Shown piece after piece: positions 26,365-35,182 of a stretch of DNA of 64,000 bases (its first letter is position 1; every line of letters begins with the position of its first letter). The position numbers were made by a program, and so were the translations under genes. The DNA comes from Actinoplanes palleronii (GTDB lineage Bacteria > Actinomycetota > Actinomycetes > Mycobacteriales > Micromonosporaceae), in contig NZ_BOMS01000014.1 of assembly GCF_016862315.1 (NCBI RefSeq), positions 124,001 to 188,000 of the forward strand, read 5' to 3'. The notes below the pieces were generated by a model. The model did no database searches and was not told where the DNA came from. It worked only from the letters and a program-made list of their open reading frames with translations.

Positions 26365-29300
26365 ATGCCCGCTGCCAAAAAGGCCCCGACCAGACCCGCC
26401 GCCTCCGGCGCGGGTCCTAAAACCGTTTCCGGTACGCCGGAACGCGCGACCTCCGCAACCGGCTCCTCCCGCCGGACCCCGGCGGCGGGGCGATCCGCAG
26501 TGGCGGGACGGAGCACGGCGGCCCGGAGCGCGGCTGGCACGTCCTCGTCGGCGAAGCCCACGGCCGGTCGGGCGAAAGCCCCGGTCGTGCCGGTGAAGCC
26601 CGCTGCTGCGTCGGCAAAGGCCGGTGCCGGCGTCGGGTCGGCGAAGGCCGGTGCCAGCATCGGGTCAGCGAAGGCCGGTGCCGGCGTCGGGTCAGCGAAG
26701 GCCGGTGCCGGTTCGGCGAAGGCCGGTGCCGGGATCAAGACAGGGAAATCCGTTGCCGGGGCCGGGGTGGCCGCGGGCGGGGACAAGCGGGTTAGCGGAC
26801 GGACGCCGGCGCCTCGGGCCGGCACGTCGACGACGGTAGCGGCGGGACGCGCCGCGAAGGTGGGGAGTGGAGTCGCGGTGGCGGCCAAGTCGAGGGTTTC
26901 TGCGGGTGTGACGGCACGGGTCGCCGGCAAACAGGCCGAGGTGAAGCCGGTTGCCTCCCGGGCGGCGGCCACCAAGGCGACCGCCACGAAGTCGCCGGCA
27001 GTGAAGTCTCCTGCAGCGAAGACTCCTGCGTCCAAGTCGCCCGCGTCCAAGTCGCCCGCGGTCAAGTCGCCCGCGGTGAAGACGGCTGCGGCGAAGACGG
27101 CGGGGACCAAGGTGGCGGCTGCCAAGTCGGCAGCTGCCACATCGGTCGTCGCGAAGTCGGCCGTGGCCAAGTCGGCCGCTGTGAAGCCGGTTGCGGGTGC
27201 CAAGCCGGTCGTCGCGAAGTCGGCTGCCGGGACCAAGGCAGTGGCCGCGAAGCCGGCTGCGGGGAGCAAGGCTGCGGTCGCGAAGTCGGCTGTGGGGAAC
27301 AAGACTGCGGTCGCGAAGCCGAGCGCGGGGACCAAGACGGCGGCGGCGAAGACTGCTGCGGTGGGGAAGCCCGCAGTGGGTGCGGCGCGCGGCCGGGCAG
27401 CGGTGCCGGCGGCGAGGACCGAGGCGAACTCGGCGGGGAAGACTACTGGGACGACGAAGTCTGCGCCGGTGGTGAAGTCTGCCAAGGTGGCGGGTAGCGC
27501 GAAGGCGGCGAGCGTGCCGGCGGCTCGGTCGGGCGGAGCGAAGGCGCCCGGCGCGGCGAAGCGTGGAGCCTCGGCGGTGCCTACGACCCGGCCGGCAGCT
27601 ACCGCGAAGCCTGCGGCAGCCAAGCCCGTGGCAGCGAAGCCCCCGGTCAGGCCCGTGGCAGCGAAGCCTGCGGCGTCGAAGCCCCTGGCCAAGCCCGTGA
27701 CGGCGAAGCCTGCGGTGGCGAAGCCCACGGGGGCGAAGACTGCAGCGGCGAAAACCGCGGTCAAGGCTGCGGTGGTGAAGACAGCGACGGTCAAGACGAC
27801 GGCGGCAGCGGTCAAGCCTGCGACGGTCAAACCCGCGTCGACGGTCAAGCCCGCAAGGACCAAGGCGACGGCCACAGTCAAGCCAGCGGCGAAGAAGGCG
27901 GCGACGGTCAAGCCAGCGACGGTCAAGCCAGCGACGGTCAAGCCAGCGGCGAACAAGGCGGCGACGGACAAGGCTGCGACGGTCAAGACCGTGGCGAACA
28001 AGGCTGCGACGGTCAAGGCAGGGGCGGGCAAGACGGTGCCGGCGGCGCGAGCGGCGGGAACTGCGAAGTCTGCGGTGGGCAAGCCTGCGGTCAAGACGGC
28101 AGCGGGCAAGACGGTGCCGGCAGCGCGGACGGGGGCGACCGCGAAGACTGCGGCGGTCAAGACGGTGCCGGCGGCTCGGGCTGCGGGAGGTAAGAGCGTG
28201 GTGGCGCCGCGGTCGGCTGCCAAGGCGGTTTCGGCGGCGCGGAGTTCGGCCAAGGGCCGGGCCGGTGCCTCGGTGACCGAACGGGTGCCGGACAAGGCCA
28301 TGGCCAGGTCGGCATCGGCGAAGACTGCGGGGAGCCGGGCCGGGATCACCAAGCCGGCACCGGCGAAGACCGCCGGTGGCGCGACGGCGGCGGCGCGAGC
28401 AGCCAAGACGTCCACGAATGCCACGGCGGCGCGGGTCACCAAGACTCCGGCGAGCCGGGTCACCGCGGCGGATTCCCGGGTCGGCAAGAACGCCGCGAGC
28501 CGGGTGACCGCGGCGGACTCTCGTGCGGTCAAGGGTGCTGCCAGCCGGGTGACCGCGAGTGGTGGCCGGGCCGGACGGGCTTCGGCGACGGAGCCGAGGG
28601 CCGCGAAGAACGGGTCGGCGGCCGGTGGCGCTCGTGGTGTGACCGGGCGGGCCGCGGCGGCCAAGGTGCCGTCCGCACGTTCCGGCGCGGCGCGGTCGGT
28701 GGTGGCTGCGGCCGCAACCGGGACCAAGAAGGCCGTGGTCACGGCCAGCACCGCGAAAGCCAGCGGCACCAAGGCGACCGCTACCAAGGTTGGCGGCACC
28801 AAGGCGACCGCTACCAAGGTTGGCGGCGCCAAGGCGAGTGCTGCCAAGACGCGTGGCGCCAAGGCGAGTGCTGCCAAGACGAGCGGCACCAAGACGAGTG
28901 CTGCCAAGACGAGCGGCACCAAGACGAGTGCTGCCAAGACGAGCGGCACCAAGACGAGTGTGGTCAAGGTCGGCGCCGCCGAGTCGGGGGCTGCCAAGGT
29001 CAGCGCCAACAAAGCGGGCGCTATTGCGAAAAATGCTGCCAAAGTTGGCGCTGGTAAGACGACTGCTGCTCAGAAGGCCGCGGGTAAGACGGCTGCCGCT
29101 AAGACGGTCACGGCTAAGACGGTTGGCGGCAAGGCGAGCAACGCCGGCAAGAGCGGCACGGGTGCCGGGAAGAACGCTGTGCAGGTCAGGGTGCCGGCGG
29201 CGCGGGCTGGTGTCGTACGCAATGGGGTCCTGGCTCAGCGGGGGAAAGCGGACGCTGAGGTAGCGGCGAACCGCAAGGGCCGGCGGGTTTCCGCGGCCAG

Positions 29301-32300
29301 CAGCAGCGTTCCGAACAAGACGCAGGTGACGGTTTCGGCGGACTCCGGGTATCGGGACTGGACCCGGGACGACGCGCCGTCGACCTCCGAGGACACGGAG
29401 ATCTCGCCGAGCGAGCTGACCGACCGGCCGTTCCTGGGTGGGTGGTTCGCGCCGCCGCGGGACGGCTCGACGCCCGAGCGGGAGTCGGAGCAGTGGGGTG
29501 CGGACCGTCCGGACCTGGAGGCGCTCGACACTCCGGAGCCGGACGCCGCGCCGGGCACCGACCTCTACGCGGCGCAGATGGAAGCGTTCGCGAAGAGCGC
29601 GCGGGCCCGGGGACAGTTGTTCCTCTCGCCCGAAGAGGACGGGGCGGTCGAGGACGGCGGGGTCGTCCGGAGTACGCCGGTGCGGAAACGGGCCGGCACC
29701 GCCGCGGAACAGGCGAAGGAGACCCGCTCCGAGGCGGCCGCGGTGCGGGCCGCGCGGGCCGAGATGGCCGCGACCCGGGCCGCACAGGCCGGTACCGCCG
29801 CGGTGGGACAGATCGATCCGGACGAGCCGGAACCGCCGGTGGCCGCGCAGATCGCGGTCGGTCAGGTGGCGATGCCGGGTGCGCACCGGGCTGGCGGGCT
29901 GGTGGTGGTTCCGGATGCGGTGGAAGCCGGCACCGGGACGCTTGTCGCCTCTTCGGCGGCGCGGCACGCGGATGGCCTCGCCGGCCAGGACGGGGCCGGT
30001 GCGGAGTCTGCAGACAGTGCGGCGCCGACGGGCAGCGCGGAGCCGGCGGCCGGCCTGGAGTCGGCAGCCGGTGCTGACCGGCCGGGCGGCGCGGTGCCGG
30101 TGAGTGGCGCGGCGCCGGTGCGGATGACACGGCGGGAAGCGGCGGCGCAGCGGGCTGCTGCCCGGGCGGCGGCCGGGCCTGCGGTGGGCCGGGCCGCGGT
30201 GACCGAACCGGACGATGACGACTCGCAGCCGGCGGCGGACTCCGCAGTGGGCTCTGCGGTCGAGGACACCCAGGCGTTGGACCGGCCGGCGGGGAAGAAG
30301 GCGCCGGTCCGGGGCAAGGCGGCGGCCAAGAAGACCGGCGGGCGAGTGACCAGCGCTGCTCAGGCGGCGGAGAACGGGGCCGGCGGGGCGCGGGGCGCGG
30401 GGGCCAAGGCTGTTGCCGGGAAGGCTGGTTCCGCTCGAGCGGCGGCTGCCAAGGGGGCTGCGGTCAAGGCGGCGCCTGCCAAGGCGGCGGGGGTTAAGGC
30501 CGCTGGGGCTAAGGCGACGGCTGCTTCTGGTCGAGCGACGGCTTCTGGTCGGGCGACGGCTGCTTCTGGTCGGGCGGCGACTGAGGCGACCGGGGTCAAG
30601 GCGACGGCTGCCAAGGTGGCTGGGGTCAAGGCTGTGGGTGGCAAGGCGGCGCCGGTTGCCAAGGCTGCGGGTAGCAAGGCGACCGCGACCAAGGCGACCG
30701 CGACCAAGGCGACCGGGACCAGGGCGGCGGCAGTAAAGGCGTCGGCTGCCAAGGCGACCGCGGGTGCTGCCAAGCGTGGCGTGGCCACGCCGGCCGCTGC
30801 TGAGGCGAAGGCGGCTGGGGCGGCCAAGGCCGTGGGCGGCCGGGTCGTGAAGTCGGCTGCGGCGGGCACGCGGACCGGGGCCACCGCGGCCCGGGCGGGT
30901 GCGAAGGCTGCGCCGGCTACGGCCAAGGCCGCTTCCGGGCGGGCGACGGCGGCATCCGGGCGGTCGGCGGCGAAGGCAACGGGTGCCAAGGCGACTGCTG
31001 CTTCGCGCCGGAACGGTGCATCCGGGACTGCCGCGGCGAAGGCTGCTCCGGGAGCCGGTTCGACGGCGGCGAAGGCCACGACCGGTAGGTCCGCGGCAAC
31101 CGCGACGAAGGCGACGGCGGCCAAGGCCACTGCTGCCAGGTCTGGCGGCGCAGCCAAGGCGACCGCGGCAAAGTCGGCAGGGCCGGCAGCAGCGAAGTCG
31201 GCAGTGGCCAAGGCAGCCAGGACCAGGGCGGCGGCCGCGAAGGCGACCGGATCCAAGGCGACGGCTGCGAAGGCGGTTGGCACCAAGGCCACGGCTGCGA
31301 AGGCGGTCGGGACCAAGACCACGGCCGCGAAGGCGGTCGGGACCAAGGCGACGGCTGCCAAGGCGGTCGGGTCCAAGGCGACGGCTGCCAAGGCGACGGC
31401 TGCGAAAGCTGCGAGTACCCGAGCGACAGCGGCTAAGGCGACAACCGCCAAGGCCACGGCCGCCAAGGCCACGGCCGCCAAGGTGACGGCGGCCAAGGCG
31501 ACAGCTACCAAGGCGACAGCTACCAAGACGACCGGGACCAGGGCGACGGCGGCGAAGGCAACCGGAACCGGGTCGACGGCCGCGAAGGCGACAGCAGCTA
31601 AGGCGACTGCCTCCAAGGCGGCGGCAGCTAAGGGGACTGGGTCCACCGCCACAGCAGCTAAATCGACAGCTGCGAAGGCGACTGGAACCAGGACGACGGC
31701 CGCGAAGGCGACCGCCACTAAGGCGACTGCCTCCAAGGCGACTGCCTCCAAGGCGACTGCCTCCAAGGCGACTGCCTCCAAGGCGGCAGCAGCCAAGGCG
31801 ACTGGTGCCAGGGCGGCGGCCACTAAGGCGACCGGGACCAGGGCAGCGGCCGCGAAGGTGGCTGCCGGCACGGGGACCGGGAGTCGGGCCGGGGCCAAGG
31901 CGACGGCCGCGAAGGCGACCGGGGGCAGGGCCACGGCCGCGACCAAGGCGGCACCCACCACGGCGACCGGCAGGAAGCCCGCGGTCAGCAAGGCCGTCGC
32001 CGCCCGGACCGCGACCGCTCAGGCCGAGGCTACCGAGGTTGCCGCGGCGAAGGCCGAGCAAGCGAGGGTGACGGCGAACCGGGCGGCAGTGTCAGCCCGG
32101 GCCGCCAAGACCGCCGCGGCCAAGGTTGCCAAGATCGCTGCCACGACCAGAGCCGCCGCGGTCAAGGCCGCCAAGGCCAACGGCGCCAAGGCGACGAGCG
32201 CCAAGGCCAACAGCGGCAAGACGACCGCCAACGGTGCCAAGGCGGCTGCCAACGGTGCCAAGGCGGCCGCCGTGAATGCCAACGGTGCCAAGGCGGCGGC

Positions 32301-32529
32301 CCCGGCCAAGAAGGCGCCCGCCAAGGCGGCCAACAAACCGGCGGCCGCGGCCACCGGCCGGGCCACCGGGAACGCGGCCAAGACCAGCAAGGTCAGCCGC
32401 ACGTCCGGTGCCAACGACGGCGCCACGGGCGGGGCAGTTCGTGGCTCCCGGAACGGAGCCAAGGCCACCTCGGCGTCCCGCGCGAGCGCCATCCGCAAAC
32501 CGCCGGGCGCGGTCCGCCGCTCGAGGTAG
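26365..32529 (+). CDS. Giant lysine/alanine-repeat protein, histone H1-like
   Basis: The 2054-residue protein is mostly Ala, Lys, Thr, Ser, Val, Gly and Pro in short KAxAAK, KPAxAKP and KATAxKA motifs, the composition of histone H1 tails and of bacterial H1-like proteins. Such sequence is disordered, strongly basic and likely binds DNA or other polyanions. Residues about 973-1336 break the pattern: an acidic, non-repetitive segment with SGYRDWTRDD, LTDRPFLGGWFAPPRDG and DLYAAQMEAFAKSARARGQL, possibly a folded or protein-binding module. No HU or other known domain, signal peptide or membrane helix is present. ATG at 26365 has GGAGGA at ideal distance; the open frame upstream to 26086 overlaps the small SPOR-like gene and is spurious. 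Function is inferred from composition only. Confidence 0.85.
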   Translation: MPAAKKAPTRPAASGAGPKTVSGTPERATSATGSSRRTPAAGRSAVAGRSTAARSAAGTSSSAKPTAGRAKAPVVPVKPAAASAKAGAGVGSAKAGASIGSAKAGAGVGSAKAGAGSAKAGAGIKTGKSVAGAGVAAGGDKRVSGRTPAPRAGTSTTVAAGRAAKVGSGVAVAAKSRVSAGVTARVAGKQAEVKPVASRAAATKATATKSPAVKSPAAKTPASKSPASKSPAVKSPAVKTAAAKTAGTKVAAAKSAAATSVVAKSAVAKSAAVKPVAGAKPVVAKSAAGTKAVAAKPAAGSKAAVAKSAVGNKTAVAKPSAGTKTAAAKTAAVGKPAVGAARGRAAVPAARTEANSAGKTTGTTKSAPVVKSAKVAGSAKAASVPAARSGGAKAPGAAKRGASAVPTTRPAATAKPAAAKPVAAKPPVRPVAAKPAASKPLAKPVTAKPAVAKPTGAKTAAAKTAVKAAVVKTATVKTTAAAVKPATVKPASTVKPARTKATATVKPAAKKAATVKPATVKPATVKPAANKAATDKAATVKTVANKAATVKAGAGKTVPAARAAGTAKSAVGKPAVKTAAGKTVPAARTGATAKTAAVKTVPAARAAGGKSVVAPRSAAKAVSAARSSAKGRAGASVTERVPDKAMARSASAKTAGSRAGITKPAPAKTAGGATAAARAAKTSTNATAARVTKTPASRVTAADSRVGKNAASRVTAADSRAVKGAASRVTASGGRAGRASATEPRAAKNGSAAGGARGVTGRAAAAKVPSARSGAARSVVAAAATGTKKAVVTASTAKASGTKATATKVGGTKATATKVGGAKASAAKTRGAKASAAKTSGTKTSAAKTSGTKTSAAKTSGTKTSVVKVGAAESGAAKVSANKAGAIAKNAAKVGAGKTTAAQKAAGKTAAAKTVTAKTVGGKASNAGKSGTGAGKNAVQVRVPAARAGVVRNGVLAQRGKADAEVAANRKGRRVSAASSSVPNKTQVTVSADSGYRDWTRDDAPSTSEDTEISPSELTDRPFLGGWFAPPRDGSTPERESEQWGADRPDLEALDTPEPDAAPGTDLYAAQMEAFAKSARARGQLFLSPEEDGAVEDGGVVRSTPVRKRAGTAAEQAKETRSEAAAVRAARAEMAATRAAQAGTAAVGQIDPDEPEPPVAAQIAVGQVAMPGAHRAGGLVVVPDAVEAGTGTLVASSAARHADGLAGQDGAGAESADSAAPTGSAEPAAGLESAAGADRPGGAVPVSGAAPVRMTRREAAAQRAAARAAAGPAVGRAAVTEPDDDDSQPAADSAVGSAVEDTQALDRPAGKKAPVRGKAAAKKTGGRVTSAAQAAENGAGGARGAGAKAVAGKAGSARAAAAKGAAVKAAPAKAAGVKAAGAKATAASGRATASGRATAASGRAATEATGVKATAAKVAGVKAVGGKAAPVAKAAGSKATATKATATKATGTRAAAVKASAAKATAGAAKRGVATPAAAEAKAAGAAKAVGGRVVKSAAAGTRTGATAARAGAKAAPATAKAASGRATAASGRSAAKATGAKATAASRRNGASGTAAAKAAPGAGSTAAKATTGRSAATATKATAAKATAARSGGAAKATAAKSAGPAAAKSAVAKAARTRAAAAKATGSKATAAKAVGTKATAAKAVGTKTTAAKAVGTKATAAKAVGSKATAAKATAAKAASTRATAAKATTAKATAAKATAAKVTAAKATATKATATKTTGTRATAAKATGTGSTAAKATAAKATASKAAAAKGTGSTATAAKSTAAKATGTRTTAAKATATKATASKATASKATASKATASKAAAAKATGARAAATKATGTRAAAAKVAAGTGTGSRAGAKATAAKATGGRATAATKAAPTTATGRKPAVSKAVAARTATAQAEATEVAAAKAEQARVTANRAAVSARAAKTAAAKVAKIAATTRAAAVKAAKANGAKATSAKANSGKTTANGAKAAANGAKAAAVNANGAKAAAPAKKAPAKAANKPAAAATGRATGNAAKTSKVSRTSGANDGATGGAVRGSRNGAKATSASRASAIRKPPGAVRRSR
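26629..26740 (+). repeat. 27-bp tandem repeats encoding SAKAGAGVG
   Basis: Five or so degenerate copies of a nine-codon unit (SAKAGAGVG, SAKAGASIG, SAKAGAG) near the N-terminus of the giant protein gene. Confidence 0.75.
28762..28970 (+). repeat. 30-bp tandem repeats encoding GTKTSAAKTS
   Basis: Seven copies of a ten-codon unit (GTKATATKVG, GAKASAAKTS, GTKTSAAKTS). The last copies are nearly identical at the DNA level, which indicates recent expansion. Confidence 0.85.
31255..31390 (+). repeat. 30-bp tandem repeats encoding GTKATAAKAV
   Basis: Four or more near-identical ten-codon units in the second basic region of the giant protein gene. Confidence 0.8.
31720..31783 (+). repeat. 15-bp tandem repeats encoding KATAS
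   Basis: Four consecutive identical five-codon units AAGGCGACTGCCTCC, a site likely to vary in copy number between strains. Confidence 0.85.
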
Positions 32530-32553
32530 GCACGAAGCAAGGCACTGAGCACG

Positions 32554-32604
32554 GCACGGACAACGGCGGGCCGCCCGGGAACGGGTGGTCCGCCGCTGTC
32601 GTGC
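32554..32604 (+). terminator. Terminator hairpin after the giant gene
   Basis: GCACGGACAACGGCGGGCCG and its partner CGGTCC-type arm ending CGCTGTCGTGC form a long GC-rich stem of about 22 pairs with a few mismatches, 24 bases after the stop codon. No T tract. Confidence 0.5.
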
Positions 32605-32650
32605 GGGGCGGTGGGTGAGGAACGTGGGGACAGGCTGGTAGGAATGGGCG

Positions 32651-34075
32651 GTGCCGATCAAAAGGGTTTGGGCGCCGCAGATCGATTTCTCGGTGTTGCG
32701 CCGGGAACTGGGGTTGCCGGGTGAGTTCTCGGCCGAGGTGACGGCCGAGGCGGAGCGCGCCGCGCGGGAGATGCCGGAGGGCGTCGACCGTACCGATGTG
32801 CCGTTCGTGACGATCGATCCGGCCGGGTCGCAGGACCTGGACCAGGCGATGCATCTGAGCCGCCGGGAGGGCGGCGGGTACCGGGTGCGGTACGCGATCG
32901 CGGACGTGGCGTCGTTCGTCCACCCCGGTGGCGCCGTCGAGGCCGAGAGCTGGGTGCGCGGGCAGACCGTCTACCTGCCGGACGGGCGGATCCCGCTGCA
33001 TCCGCCGGTGCTCAGCGAGGGCGCGGTGAGCCTGTTCCCGGACGTGGAACGGGCGGCCGTGCTGTGGACCATCGACCTGGACGCGGACGGTACGACCACC
33101 GCGGTGAGCCTCGAACGCGCCCGGGTCCGCAGCCGCGCCAAGCTGGACTACCCGAGCGTGCAGCGGGAGCTGGACGGCGGGAGCCCGTCCGAGCCGGTGA
33201 CGCTGCTCGCCGAGATCGGGACGCTGCTGGCCCGGCGCGCGGCCGAGCGGGGCGCCGTGAACCTGCCGCTGCCCGCGCAGGAGGTGGAGCGTGACGGCGA
33301 CGGCTGGCGGCTGGTGCTGAGCGCGCCACTGCCGGTCGAGGAGCACAACGCGCAGATCTCGCTGCTCACCGGGATGGCCGCGGCGCGGATCATGCTGGAC
33401 GGCGGGGTCGGGATGCTGCGGACCATGCCGGGGCCGAAGCCGGAGGCGATCGAGGGCCTGCGGGTCGCGGCGGAGTCGCTCGGGGTGAGCTGGCCGGCCG
33501 GTGCGACCGTCGGCGCGGTGGTGGCGTCGGTGGATCCGGGCAGCCCGCGCGGGGCGGCGTTCCTGGATCAGGCGGCGGAGCTGTTGCGCGGCGCGGCCTA
33601 CACGGCGTTCGGCGGTACGGCCGGCCCGGTGCCGCAGGAGACCGGGCACGGCGGGGTGGGCGCGCCGTACGCACACGTCACGGCGCCGCTGCGGCGGCTC
33701 GCGGACCGGTACGTCGCGGAGACCTGCCTGGCCCTGCACGAGGGCCGCCCGGTGCCGGCCTGGGTGCTCGACGCGCTCCCGCGCCTGCCGAAGCAGATGT
33801 CCGCGACTGATCGGCTCGCCGGGGCGGCCGACCGGGGCGCGATCGATCTCGCCGAGGCGGTGCTGCTGCAGGACCGGGTGGGTGAGAGCTTCGACGTGGC
33901 GGTGCTGGACCGGCAGGAGGCGTCCGGGAAGCGGCCGGCGGGCGGCACCGTGGCGCTCGACGATCCGGCGGTGCGCGCCCGCTGCCTGGGCGATCTGCCG
34001 CTGGGCGGCCGTGTCCAGGCCCGCCTCACCACCGCCGACCCGGTCACCCGCACGGTCCGCTTCGAAACCCCCTGA
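32651..34075 (+). CDS. RNB-domain exoribonuclease (RNase II/R family)
   Basis: The 474-residue protein is an RNB catalytic domain with little else; it degrades RNA 3' to 5' in the cytoplasm. The signature is VTIDPAGSQDLDQAMHLS with the metal-binding aspartates, followed by YAIADVASFV, GQTVYLPDGRIPLHPPVLSE and the Y/R-containing AKLDYPSVQREL. It lacks the N-terminal cold-shock OB folds and the C-terminal S1 domain of RNase R, like the short RNB proteins of other actinobacteria. GTG at 32651 is preceded by AGGA eight bases upstream. It is monocistronic. Confidence 0.88.
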   Translation: MPIKRVWAPQIDFSVLRRELGLPGEFSAEVTAEAERAAREMPEGVDRTDVPFVTIDPAGSQDLDQAMHLSRREGGGYRVRYAIADVASFVHPGGAVEAESWVRGQTVYLPDGRIPLHPPVLSEGAVSLFPDVERAAVLWTIDLDADGTTTAVSLERARVRSRAKLDYPSVQRELDGGSPSEPVTLLAEIGTLLARRAAERGAVNLPLPAQEVERDGDGWRLVLSAPLPVEEHNAQISLLTGMAAARIMLDGGVGMLRTMPGPKPEAIEGLRVAAESLGVSWPAGATVGAVVASVDPGSPRGAAFLDQAAELLRGAAYTAFGGTAGPVPQETGHGGVGAPYAHVTAPLRRLADRYVAETCLALHEGRPVPAWVLDALPRLPKQMSATDRLAGAADRGAIDLAEAVLLQDRVGESFDVAVLDRQEASGKRPAGGTVALDDPAVRARCLGDLPLGGRVQARLTTADPVTRTVRFETP

Positions 34076-34081
34076 CCCGCA

Positions 34082-34133
34082 GTTGGTGCTCAGGGGTGTC
34101 TCGAAAGGCTTGAGGCACCCCTGAGAGCCAGCC
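34082..34133. repeat. Dispersed palindrome, copy C
   Basis: GTTGGTGCTCAGGGGTGTCT and GAGGCACCCCTGAGAGCCAG face each other around an 8-base loop; a few mismatches lie near the base. It starts 6 bases after the RNB stop codon, between that gene and the convergent panB, so it may terminate both. Confidence 0.85.
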
Positions 34134-34206
34134 GAGGATGGCCGGGAGTCGCGTCGCGGCCGCTACCTACCGCGGTGCCGCGGAGCTCCGGGCGTACAAA
34201 ATCGGT

Positions 34207-35037
34207 TTAGAACGTGTGCTCAGCGGCCGGGAACTCGCCGCCGCGCACCTCGTCGGCAAAACGTCGCGTCGCGTCCGAAAGGACGCCGGCGAGATCCGCG
34301 TAAGCCTTCACGAAGCGCGGCGTCTTGCCGGTCCGCAGTCCGGCCATGTCCTGCCAGACCAGCACCTGCGCGTCGGTGTCCGGTCCGGCGCCGATGCCCA
34401 CCGTGGGGATCGCCAGCTCCTTGGTGATCTGCTTGGCCACCTCTCCCGGCACCATCTCCAGGACCACGGCGAACGCGCCCGCGTCGGCGACCGCGCGGGC
34501 GTCCGAGATCACCTCGGCGCCCTCGTTCTCCCGGCCCTGGACGCGGTAGCCGCCGATGGCGTGCTCGCGCTGCGGGGTGAAGCCGATGTGCGCCATCACC
34601 GGGATGCCGGCACCGGTGATCGCCTCGATCTGCGGGGCCATCCGGCGGCCGCCCTCCAGCTTGACCGCGTGACAGCCGCCCTCCTTCATGAAGCGGACGG
34701 CGGTGCGCAGTGCCTGGGTGGGGCCTTCCTCATAGCTGCCGAACGGCAGGTCACCGACGATCAGCGCGGTCGTGGTGGCCCGGACCACGGCACGCACCAG
34801 CGGCAGCAGCTCGTCGATGGTGATCGGGACGGTGGTCTCGTAGCCGAAGACGTTGTTCGCCGCCGAGTCGCCGACCAGCAGGACCGGTACGCCGGACTGG
34901 TCGAAGATCGACGCGGTGTACTGGTCGTACGAGGTCAGCATGGGCCAGCGGTCGCCGCGGACCTTGGCGTTGATCAGGTCACGGGTGCGGACCCGGCGGA
35001 TGGCGGGACCGCCGTACAGGGTCGGGATTTCCGACAT
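34207..35037 (-). CDS. panB: 3-methyl-2-oxobutanoate hydroxymethyltransferase
   Basis: The 276-residue enzyme transfers a hydroxymethyl group from 5,10-methylene-THF to ketoisovalerate, the first committed step to pantothenate and CoA. Motifs are [39 protein letters not shown] in order (shown here in its conserved pieces LTSYDQYTA and VGDSAANNV), [14 protein letters not shown] with the metal-linked glutamate and AHIGFTPQ. The frame is open to 35097, but ATG at 35037 has GGGAGGAG eight bases upstream. Presence near glnA2 and glnE matches mycobacterial gene order. The other pantothenate genes are absent here. Confidence 0.95.
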   Translation of the reverse strand: MSEIPTLYGGPAIRRVRTRDLINAKVRGDRWPMLTSYDQYTASIFDQSGVPVLLVGDSAANNVFGYETTVPITIDELLPLVRAVVRATTTALIVGDLPFGSYEEGPTQALRTAVRFMKEGGCHAVKLEGGRRMAPQIEAITGAGIPVMAHIGFTPQREHAIGGYRVQGRENEGAEVISDARAVADAGAFAVVLEMVPGEVAKQITKELAIPTVGIGAGPDTDAQVLVWQDMAGLRTGKTPRFVKAYADLAGVLSDATRRFADEVRGGEFPAAEHTF

Positions 35038-35182
35038 GTCGTTACTCCTCCCTCGAGGCCGCGCGAATGCGGTCCCCGGGTGCGGACATCGTCGCACCGG
35101 GGGACCGGCCCCTGTCAGGGTTCAGTGGAGGTTTTCACAGCCCATCCAACCGCCCCGCCCACCACCCTAGAGCGGAAAAAGA

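Noticed and set aside
28762-31783. CRISPR-like repetitive DNA
   Set aside because: The repeats are contiguous without unique spacers and keep a protein frame; they are coding tandem repeats.
26692-32061. Open frames of 1789, 1017 and 543 residues on the minus strand opposite the giant Lys/Ala gene
   Set aside because: They are products of the repetitive GC-rich codons of the real gene. The predicted proteins are Arg/Leu/Gly- or Ala/Val-rich low-complexity strings, and they lack ribosome sites and normal codon use.
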